Source of the DNA: an uncultured Christensenellaceae bacterium
GTDB taxonomy: Bacteria > Bacillota > Clostridia > Christensenellales > CAG-138
Direction: 5' to 3'
DNA length: 5,295 nucleotides
Assembly: GCA_902475645.1 (NCBI GenBank)
Contig: CABSAH010000117.1
Coordinates: 1 to 5,295, forward strand
Within the stretch, counting starts at the first letter, position 1; each line of letters starts with the position of its first letter. Positions 1 through 4,984 of the stretch are shown one piece after another. A program made the translations under genes and the position numbers. The notes beneath the pieces were generated by a model. That model did not search any database and was not told the DNA's origin. It was given only the letters and a program-made list of their open reading frames with translations.

Positions 1-121
1 AGTCAAACCTTCGGTTTGCCAGCTCCCTCAGTGAGGGAGCCTTTTGGCTTGTGCAATCACTGCCCAAAAGCCTGCCCTGAAAGGGGAGGTAGGTTTCGCG
101 TGAGCGAAAGCCGGAGGGGTT
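1..121. repeat. Composite palindromic repeat, copy 1 (left tip outside window)
   Basis: This is a shorter version of the 149-544 element. It starts at AGTCAAACC, which matches the inside of the AACCCCTCAGTC left terminus, so only about eight bases should be missing. It has a hairpin at 4-18 (CAAACC/GGTTTG), one at 22-40 (GCTCCCTC/GAGGGAGC), CTTTTGG (41-47) pairing with CCAAAAG (64-70), and a right-end hairpin at 92-112 built on TTTCGC-GTGA-GCGAAA. It ends GAGGGGTT (114-121), the same terminus as copy 2. A 27-bp spacer (122-148) with no recognisable content separates the copies. It is probably the basic unit from which copy 2 expanded. Confidence 0.65.
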
Positions 122-148
122 GCATCGGGGCTGCTGTTATTTTCCATC

Positions 149-544
149 AACCCCTCAGTCTATGGACGAACTCCCTCAGTCAAACCTTCGGTTTGACAGC
201 TCCCCGTCCGGGGAGCCTTTTGGCTTGTGCAACTCCGCCCAAAAGCTGTCCCCGCGAGATATTCCCCCTCAGTCACGGCTTGCGCCGTGCCAGCTCCCCC
301 GCAAGCGGTGGAGCCTTTTGGCTTGTGCAACTCCGCCCAAAAGCTGTCCCCGCGAGATATTCCCCCTCAGTCACGGCTTGCGCCGTGCCAGCTCCCCCGC
401 AAGCGGTGGAGCCTTTTGGTTTGTGCAACCACCACCCCAAAAGCTGTCCCCGCGTGCGGGGAAAGTGGCCGTGAGCGTTAGCGAACGGTCGAAAGGGGTG
501 CAGCTTGGGAGGTGGTTTTCGCGTGAGCGAAAGCCGGAGGGGTT
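149..544. repeat. Expanded composite palindromic repeat, copy 2
   Basis: This 396-bp element begins AACCCCTCAGTC (149-160) and ends GAGGGGTT (537-544); its outer 8 bases are perfect inverted repeats. Inside are three left-half modules and one right half. Each left-half module has a short hairpin (179-197; 274-289; 372-387), then a GCTCC-type hairpin (199-216; 293-314; 391-412, the last two with one C-U mismatch), then CCTTTTGG...CCAAAAG. The right half carries a hairpin at 514-535, GGTTTTCGC / GCGAAAGCC, with one wobble pair. It resembles REP/MITE-like palindromic families of Clostridia, as far as I recall. It encodes nothing credible: the open frames across it repeat the same peptides in shifted frames. 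No transposase is present. Effects on the 3' end of the ora transcript are possible but inferred. Confidence 0.7.
212..419. repeat. Exact 98-bp tandem duplication within copy 2
   Basis: Positions 212-321 are identical to 310-419, a 110-bp perfect match at a 98-bp offset. This gives two full units (212-309 and 310-407) plus a 12-bp start of a third. The match ends at C322 versus T420, after which similarity continues imperfectly through the CCCAAAAGCTGTCCCCGCG stretch. Each unit carries one full left-half module of the palindromic element. Perfect identity in noncoding DNA points to a recent duplication, probably by slippage or unequal recombination. Because 98 is not a multiple of 3, translated frames shift from one copy to the next, which argues against coding. 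Confidence 0.93.
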
Positions 545-557
545 AAAAAGCCCCTCC
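536..557. other. 7-bp hairpin just past the operon, joining the repeat edge to the oraE 3' flank
   Basis: GGAGGGG (536-542) and CCCCTCC (551-557) form a perfect 7-bp stem around an 8-nt loop, starting 14 nt after the oraE stop on the minus strand. The T-run of the minus strand (CTTTTT) sits in the loop and not after the stem, so this is not a canonical intrinsic terminator for the ora mRNA. A competing weak stem (AGAAGC with GCTTTT) would place a short U-run at its end. The left arm also belongs to the terminal repeat of the 149-544 element. It may still protect the 3' end of the mRNA. Confidence 0.35.
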
Positions 558-570
558 CTGCTTCTCTCCC

Positions 571-2793
571 TTACATCCTGCCTTCTTCCTCCAGCTCCCA
601 GCGCTTCTTCACAAGGAAGGTTGCAACGTGGTTGCCGCGGCTGCCGCGGCCGAAACCCTCGTCTGCGCCGTTGGCGCGCGCCTGCGCGGAGGCTACCTGC
701 GTGCCGCCGGCTACGAATATCACCTTGTCGCGTATGCCCATTTCGGTAGCGATGCGGTTTATCTTTGCTATGTTCTTATAGTGTATGTCGTCGTGGCTGA
801 TTATGGTGGAAGCAAGCATTGCGTCCGCATTCAGCTCAACCGCCGCATTGACCAGCTTTTCGGGCGGCACGCTCGTGCCGAGATAATGCACCTCTATGCC
901 GTATTTCTCTATGCCGCCGTGCTTTATGTCAATTATCTCCCTAAGGCCCACGCTGTGCTCATCCTCGCCCACCGTGCCGCATACAACCTTCATGGGCTTG
1001 CGCTCTATGTCGGCGCGGATGGCGTCGTCGCTCATAACGTCCGGCTCCTTGGGCAGCACAAGCTTGTCTATTTCTATGCTGAAGGGAACCTTGCCCTTGG
1101 CCTCTATGCGCGTGCCCTCGGCGGGATGCATTATTTCCTTGGAAATAACCTCTATGTCGGTAAGCCCCATGCGCTTGCAGCATTCTATCGCCGCCGCCTC
1201 CGCAATAAGCTTGTTTGCCGGGAAGAACATTGTCAGCATAACCGTGCCGTCGGCAAGCCATTCCATTTCGGGGCGTATAAGCTTTGCGCCGGGCTGGGCG
1301 AACTCCTTAACCTCCTCCATGCGCACGGTGCAGTTGTCCTCGTCGTCCAATTCGTCTATGAAAACAATCTTGTCCGGATTTTCAAGCGTGCAGCCGCCTA
1401 TAAGGTCGCTGGGGTTGGTTGCGCCATACTGGGCAATGTTGTTGTAGCCGTAATGCGCGGTAACGGGGGCCATGTAGTCGTTTTCGCGCTTTACTATTGT
1501 GCCCGCGCCTATGCCGCCGTCTATCTTTCTGGCTATGCCGTCGTTGTTGCGCTCGGGGAACATTCCGCTGTCCACGAACATGCCCGCTTCAACCGCGTTG
1601 AAGTAGCCGCCCATTTCAACCATTTCTTCAAGGAACAGCACCGCGCGTTCCTTCAGCTCGCGCGCCTTTTCCCTAAGGTAGCCGTCCTTTTTAAGCTCAA
1701 CCATTTCCATAAGCCCGTCCATGCCCACAAGCGCCTGCTTTGCGGTGTCGCACGCTTCAATATTGTATATATGCCACGGCACGTTGCGGCCCTCGTCCGG
1801 GGTGATGGTGGACTGTATATCCGCGCTTGTAAGCTTAGATATCATCATGTTCAGCACATGGGTAACGGTAGCCTCGCGCGTGGAGGATTCAATGTACTTG
1901 GTGTTCATCTGCGCGCGCATACGGTATTCATGGAAAAGATCGCGCAGCGCCACGGCATAGGGCAGGTCTATATGTATGCAGGGCGCGGGGGTAGCCGTTG
2001 GGGGAACGGTGGAAAGGCATATGCTCTTTTTATCCACGCCCACCTTGGCGGAGAATATGGCGTTTATGCCGTGCTGAACCATAAGCTCCGGCATGACCTT
2101 CCATGCGTCGCGCGCGGTGGCGTTGGCGTTATGCGCGCCGTCTATCTGCGCCTGTCCCGCCCATGCTATCAGCTTTTTGCTCTCGCAGGCGTCAACAAAG
2201 CTCCTTATCATGTTTATGTTGCGGTAAATAACGTTGTACTGCGGGTCCTGATGCACGCCGTTCACGCCCTCCTCGGCAAACATAACGGCAATATCCGGCC
2301 CTGCAACGCCCGAAACATAGCTATGGTAGTTTATGGGGCGGCCGACCTCGTCCTCTATCATGTCCAGCGCCTTGCGCTGCGCGCGCACCTGCTTGCGGGT
2401 AACGGGTATTCCGCCCATGCCCTGCGGGGAGCCTTCTATAAGCCCGTCAAAGTGGCTCTGCCCCGCCGTGCGGATAACCATTATGTGATCCGCGCCGTGG
2501 TGCGCGGCAAGCCTCATGCGGCGTATATCGTCCTCAAAGCGGCCGGATGCTATTTCCGTTGTAATTGTGGGCAGCGGCTGCGGGTCTATATCGCCGAAAT
2601 AGTGCGCCGGCGGCAGGGGTACGCTTGATTTAAGCGGCTCCGAGCAGTCCTCGTATGTGAACTGGCCCATTTTAAGGCCGGGCGCGGGCGTGCGCCACGT
2701 CCACCCATGGCGGCGCGGATGATAATGCTCAAGATCGTCCAGTATTTCGGATACGTTTATATTGTCGTTGGGGTCCAATCTATAATCGCTCAT
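571..2793 (-). CDS. oraE: D-ornithine 4,5-aminomutase, E (large, B12/PLP) subunit
   Basis: This is the catalytic subunit of D-ornithine 4,5-aminomutase, binding both adenosylcobalamin and PLP and catalysing the radical 5-to-4 amino shift. At 740 residues it is full length. The N-terminus (about 10-36) ends in the family-like HPRRHGWTWRTP. A TIM-barrel-type catalytic region follows. E80, S161, H181, Y186, H221, N222 and R293 appear to match the active-site residues I recall from the C. sticklandii enzyme (E81, S162, H182, Y187, H225, N226, R297); this alignment is by eye. The C-terminal Rossmann domain carries the base-off B12 motif DEHSVG (611-616) with axial ligand H613, then ASTII (661-665) and AGG (695-697). 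K624 in DIKHGG should form the PLP Schiff base. Its 11-residue spacing from H613 equals H618-K629 of the known enzyme. The ATG follows an AAGGAGG site by 6 nt. The stop is TAA at 573-571, and only repeat DNA lies beyond. Confidence 0.96.
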   Translation of the reverse strand: MSDYRLDPNDNINVSEILDDLEHYHPRRHGWTWRTPAPGLKMGQFTYEDCSEPLKSSVPLPPAHYFGDIDPQPLPTITTEIASGRFEDDIRRMRLAAHHGADHIMVIRTAGQSHFDGLIEGSPQGMGGIPVTRKQVRAQRKALDMIEDEVGRPINYHSYVSGVAGPDIAVMFAEEGVNGVHQDPQYNVIYRNINMIRSFVDACESKKLIAWAGQAQIDGAHNANATARDAWKVMPELMVQHGINAIFSAKVGVDKKSICLSTVPPTATPAPCIHIDLPYAVALRDLFHEYRMRAQMNTKYIESSTREATVTHVLNMMISKLTSADIQSTITPDEGRNVPWHIYNIEACDTAKQALVGMDGLMEMVELKKDGYLREKARELKERAVLFLEEMVEMGGYFNAVEAGMFVDSGMFPERNNDGIARKIDGGIGAGTIVKRENDYMAPVTAHYGYNNIAQYGATNPSDLIGGCTLENPDKIVFIDELDDEDNCTVRMEEVKEFAQPGAKLIRPEMEWLADGTVMLTMFFPANKLIAEAAAIECCKRMGLTDIEVISKEIMHPAEGTRIEAKGKVPFSIEIDKLVLPKEPDVMSDDAIRADIERKPMKVVCGTVGEDEHSVGLREIIDIKHGGIEKYGIEVHYLGTSVPPEKLVNAAVELNADAMLASTIISHDDIHYKNIAKINRIATEMGIRDKVIFVAGGTQVASAQARANGADEGFGRGSRGNHVATFLVKKRWELEEEGRM

Positions 2794-2799
2794 GCCTTG

Positions 2800-2806
2800 C
2801 CTCCTT
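2800..2806 (-). promoter_or_regulatory. Shine-Dalgarno site of oraE
   Basis: The minus strand reads AAGGAGG, 6 nt before the ATG at 2793-2791. It fills most of the 15-nt gap after the oraS stop, leaving no room for a promoter or terminator between the two mutase subunits. Confidence 0.85.
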
Positions 2807-2808
2807 AC

Positions 2809-3159
2809 TTAAAACTGCGCTGCGGCTTCGTCCCAAAGCCTGCCCTCGCAAAGCGCCTTGCCTGCGTCTATATATTCCATGCCCTTGGCCTTTGCAAGCC
2901 TGTATACAACATTGCCTGCGCCGTGGCCGAGCAGGTTGCGCTCAACGCAGCCGTCCGCAATGGCCTTGGCCTCTATTGAGGAAAAGCCCATGCGCAGCAG
3001 CACGCTGCGCTCTATTGCGGGGGATGTGTTTTCGTAGCCGAGCTTGAGCAGCGGGTCAACTATCTGTTCGGCAAGCTGCCAAAAGCGCTGCTCCAGCTCC
3101 TTGTCGCTCAAATTTGCCACGCTTTGGCGGCGGACTTGATAATCGTCATCTCGTTTCAT
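2809..3159 (-). CDS. oraS: D-ornithine 4,5-aminomutase, S (small) subunit
   Basis: This is the small subunit of the adenosylcobalamin- and PLP-dependent mutase that moves the terminal amino group of D-ornithine from C5 to C4, giving (2R,4S)-2,4-diaminopentanoate. The 116-residue protein is close to the roughly 120 residues of the Clostridium sticklandii subunit. Recognisable parts are a charged N-terminus, SDKELEQRFWQLAEQIVDPL (18-37), ERSVLLRMGFSS at 50-61, and LLGHGAGNVVYRLA from residue 76, which is the most characteristic stretch. No cofactor motif is present, as expected: in this enzyme both cofactors bind the large subunit and OraS packs against its PLP-binding barrel. The start has a GGGAGGA site 9 nt upstream. 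The stop is TAA at 2811-2809, and oraE starts 15 nt later, so the two subunits are co-expressed. Confidence 0.94.
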   Translation of the reverse strand: MKRDDDYQVRRQSVANLSDKELEQRFWQLAEQIVDPLLKLGYENTSPAIERSVLLRMGFSSIEAKAIADGCVERNLLGHGAGNVVYRLAKAKGMEYIDAGKALCEGRLWDEAAAQF

Positions 3160-3168
3160 CAGTTACTT

Positions 3169-3175
3169 TCCTCCC
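3169..3175 (-). promoter_or_regulatory. Shine-Dalgarno site of oraS
   Basis: The minus strand reads GGGAGGA, 9 nt before the ATG at 3159-3157. This supports the chosen start of oraS. It lies downstream of the 3193-3235 stem-loop, so folding of that hairpin would not mask it. Confidence 0.8.
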
Positions 3176-3192
3176 GATAATATAATGCTTGC

Positions 3193-3235
3193 CGCGCCGC
3201 AAAACGCGCATCTCTCCTTAGCCCCTTGCGGCGCG
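3193..3235 (-). promoter_or_regulatory. Stem-loop between ortB and oraS
   Basis: The only sizeable gap inside the operon (92 nt, 3160-3251) contains a perfect 10-bp inverted repeat, CGCGCCGCAA at 3193-3202 and TTGCGGCGCG at 3226-3235, around a 23-nt loop. On the minus-strand transcript it begins 16 nt after the ortB stop. No U-run follows the second arm (the RNA continues GCAAGCAUUAUAUUAUCGGG), so it is not a standard intrinsic terminator. It could be an mRNA stability or processing element that sets the thiolase and mutase messages at different levels, or a leaky Rho-related pause. The structure is seen in the sequence; the role is inference. Confidence 0.45.
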
Positions 3236-3251
3236 ATGAACCCATGAAAGC

Positions 3252-4655
3252 TTATTTCTTCAGCTCCGCCAGCACCGCCTTAACGTATGCCGCGTCGCGC
3301 TGCACCTCGTCGGCAAGGAAGCTTATATCCCCGTCCGTGGGCGCATGGTCAACGCTTGCCGCGGCGTTCTTTATAAGCGAATGGCGCATATGCTCAATAT
3401 TGAAATCGCGCGCCTTTATAAGCGAAGGATGCGCCGGAAGTATTATGCTCTTGCCCGGCACCTCCTCGGCAGGGTCGCCGAAGCGGATATCTATGCCGTT
3501 TTTACGGGCGAACGCAAGCTGCGGATTAACGTGCTTGCCCGCGCCGGTGTATTCGGTTTCCTGAACCACAATGCACTGATCCTCGTCCATCTCCTGCGCA
3601 ACGCTGAACGCCGCCGCAAGCGAAGTATCGCCCGCGGGGCCGCGCTCCAGCCCTTCAAGGGAGGCCAACATTTCCGTCATGTAGAACACCTCGCCCTGCG
3701 CAACGGTAACGTAGCGGTCCATGTACCTAAGCGGCCTTGCCGCGCTGCGCGGCACGTCGCTCCTGTCCGGCCAGGTGGAAAACGGCACGCCGAAGCCCGT
3801 ATGCCCCGTGGTGAAGGATTTTTTATTGAACTGTGTATCGCTTGCCATGTGAAGCCCGCTCAGGTTAACGCTTGCGGCTATTACCTTTGCGTCGCATCCG
3901 GCCTTCCTAAGCCCGCGCGCCGTGCCCGTAAGGTTGCCGCCGCCGGCATTGGTGCATACCACGGCGTCGGGGTCCTTGCCAAAGCGGGCACGGAACTGCT
4001 CCGCAATTTCGTAGCCGAGCGTTTCAACGCCTATTATGCCGTAGGGCGTATAGAGCGAAGCGTTGAAGTAGCCCGTAGCCTCAAGCATCCTAAGCGTTTC
4101 GTAGAAAAGCTCCGGCCCTACTGAAAGCTGCACGACCTCCGCGCCGAAGGCTTCGCACTTTCTGGCCTTTTCAATTATTTCGGGCTGGCCTATATACCTT
4201 GAATCGTAGCATTCCTGCACTATTATGCACTTCAGCCCCGCCATTGCGCATATGCTGGCAACGGCTGCGCCGTAGTTGCCGCTGGTGGCGGCTATTGCGC
4301 CCTTATAGCCCATTTCGCGGGCGGTATATATGCTGGTGGCGGCACGGCGCGCCTTAAAGCTGCCGCTGGGGTTGCAGGCCTCGTCCTTTATGAATATGCG
4401 CGCGCCCTTGCCCTTGGGCGCCATTTTGCGCGCAAGCGCGGTTATGTTTTTAAGCTCTATCAGCGGGGTATGCCCGATTGCAAAGCTTTCCTGAATGCGG
4501 CGCACCTCGTTTATGTCAAGCCCCGTGGCCTTCATCATGCCCTCGTAATCAAAGGCTATCGAGCCCGATTCAAAGCGGGAATAATCCATGCCCACGGCGG
4601 ATTTTATAATGTCCGCCTTGCGGCCCATAACCGCATTGTAGCTCATATCCTTCAT
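3252..4655 (-). CDS. ortB: 2-amino-4-ketopentanoate thiolase, beta (PLP) subunit
   Basis: This is the catalytic PLP-dependent subunit of the thiolase that converts 2-amino-4-oxopentanoate and CoA into acetyl-CoA and D-alanine. It is a 467-residue fold-type II PLP protein, similar in layout to threonine synthase. An N-terminal extension (1-60) is followed by GHTPLIEL at 61-68. The cofactor lysine is predicted at K101 in the GSFKAR motif (98-103). The SGNYGAA loop at 125-131 should cradle the PLP ring, and the glycine-rich AGGGNL loop at 237-242 should bind its phosphate. DRYVTV and GPAGDTSLAAAFSVA lie near 313-353, and VQETEYTGAGKH at 364-375 is a typical stretch of this family. Nothing looks truncated. 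It overlaps ortA by 4 nt (ATGA) and uses a perfect GGAGGTGA ribosome site. The stop is TAA at 3254-3252. A 92-nt gap with a stem-loop separates it from oraS. A threonine synthase is the main alternative, but the ortA overlap and the flanking mutase genes decide for OrtB. Confidence 0.95.
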   Translation of the reverse strand: MKDMSYNAVMGRKADIIKSAVGMDYSRFESGSIAFDYEGMMKATGLDINEVRRIQESFAIGHTPLIELKNITALARKMAPKGKGARIFIKDEACNPSGSFKARRAATSIYTAREMGYKGAIAATSGNYGAAVASICAMAGLKCIIVQECYDSRYIGQPEIIEKARKCEAFGAEVVQLSVGPELFYETLRMLEATGYFNASLYTPYGIIGVETLGYEIAEQFRARFGKDPDAVVCTNAGGGNLTGTARGLRKAGCDAKVIAASVNLSGLHMASDTQFNKKSFTTGHTGFGVPFSTWPDRSDVPRSAARPLRYMDRYVTVAQGEVFYMTEMLASLEGLERGPAGDTSLAAAFSVAQEMDEDQCIVVQETEYTGAGKHVNPQLAFARKNGIDIRFGDPAEEVPGKSIILPAHPSLIKARDFNIEHMRHSLIKNAAASVDHAPTDGDISFLADEVQRDAAYVKAVLAELKK

Positions 4656-4954
4656 TTGCCGTCACCTCCGAAAAGTATGCCGCGCACGGTGTCGCCGATT
4701 TCAAGCAGCTCCGGCACAAATTCGCCGTAATCATGCGTATAGCGGGGATTTACCTCCAGCAGCCTGCCGCGCACATGCCGGCCCGTGCGGGTTATAATCT
4801 CCACCTCGTCGCCTATTTCGGCGTCCTGCGTCAAATGTCCCTTTACCCACATTTCAAGCGGCACGCCGTGCGTATCCTCCGGAACCTGCGGCGCGCGCTG
4901 CTGCGGGGTAAGAATGATGCTGTGGGTCAGTACCCAGTCGCCTTTTTTTGCCAT
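4652..4954 (-). CDS. ortA: 2-amino-4-ketopentanoate thiolase, alpha (small) subunit
   Basis: This is the small partner of the two-subunit thiolase that cleaves 2-amino-4-oxopentanoate with CoA to acetyl-CoA and D-alanine, the step that yields the energy-rich thioester in ornithine fermentation. The 100-residue product opens MAKKGDWVLTHSIIL. It has a middle segment (about 35-60) with LEMWVKGHL and GDEVEIITRTGR, followed by VNPRYTHDYGEFVPELLEIG near 69-88. This pattern and size fit the OrtA family. No signal peptide or membrane segment is visible, so it should be cytosolic. The start is fixed by a GGGAGG site 9 nt upstream. The TGA stop (4654-4652) overlaps the ATG of ortB in an ATGA arrangement, suggesting translational coupling and matched subunit amounts. 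The catalytic PLP site lies in OrtB; the role of OrtA in the complex is less clear. Confidence 0.93.
   Translation of the reverse strand: MAKKGDWVLTHSIILTPQQRAPQVPEDTHGVPLEMWVKGHLTQDAEIGDEVEIITRTGRHVRGRLLEVNPRYTHDYGEFVPELLEIGDTVRGILFGGDGK
4662..4669 (-). promoter_or_regulatory. Shine-Dalgarno site of ortB, inside the end of ortA
   Basis: The minus strand reads GGAGGTGA, a full-length match to the 16S rRNA 3' end, 6 nt before the ATG at 4655-4653. It lies within the last codons of ortA. It favours this ATG over the in-frame ATG at 4646-4644, which would be 15 nt away. The strong site may let ortB be initiated both by coupling and independently. Confidence 0.85.
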
Positions 4955-4963
4955 TTTTTATCG

Positions 4964-4969
4964 CCTCCC
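4964..4969 (-). promoter_or_regulatory. Shine-Dalgarno site of ortA
   Basis: On the minus strand this reads GGGAGG, 9 nt before the ATG at 4954-4952. It supports that start. It lies in the 30-nt gap after the ord stop codon, which leaves no room for a separate promoter, so ord and ortA are very probably on one mRNA. Confidence 0.8.
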
Positions 4970-4984
4970 GATGCGTAAAAATGC

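Noticed and set aside
212..419. CRISPR array
   Set aside because: Only two full units of 98 bp, with no alternation of short repeats and unique spacers. The units are themselves palindromic modules.
514..535. Intrinsic terminator for the ora operon
   Set aside because: The hairpin is good, but no T-run follows it on either strand, and a related copy exists at 92-112 as part of the repeat family.
16..749. Three overlapping plus-strand open frames (16-474, 120-749, 227-481) with repeated peptides
   Set aside because: They run through the palindromic repeats, and the longest also runs into the 3' end of oraE on the other strand. The same peptides recur in different frames because the 98-bp period is not a multiple of 3. 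No ribosome site or protein family is recognisable.
896..1447. Plus-strand open frame opposite the 3' part of oraE
   Set aside because: It is a serine/methionine-rich shadow in another frame of oraE, with no family resemblance.
628..2628. Long plus-strand open frame as a real gene
   Set aside because: It is the exact in-register antisense of oraE, a confidently identified gene. The predicted protein is low-quality (rich in Ala, Val, His, Tyr) and has no recognisable domain.
3176..3202. Possible sigma-70 promoter before oraS (TTGCGG with TATATT or TATTAT on the minus strand)
   Set aside because: The spacer would be only 12-14 nt and the -10 box would abut the oraS ribosome site, leaving almost no leader. 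The hexamers are part of the stem-loop region by chance.
3345..4124. Plus-strand open frame opposite ortB
   Set aside because: It is an in-register antisense shadow of ortB caused by the same codon bias, with no recognisable family.
4943..4950. A-rich run early in ortA (GCAAAAAAAGG on the minus strand) as a programmed -1 frameshift site
   Set aside because: The zero frame encodes the full expected OrtA. It lies at codons 2-4 with no purpose for a shifted product and no downstream stimulatory hairpin that I can see.
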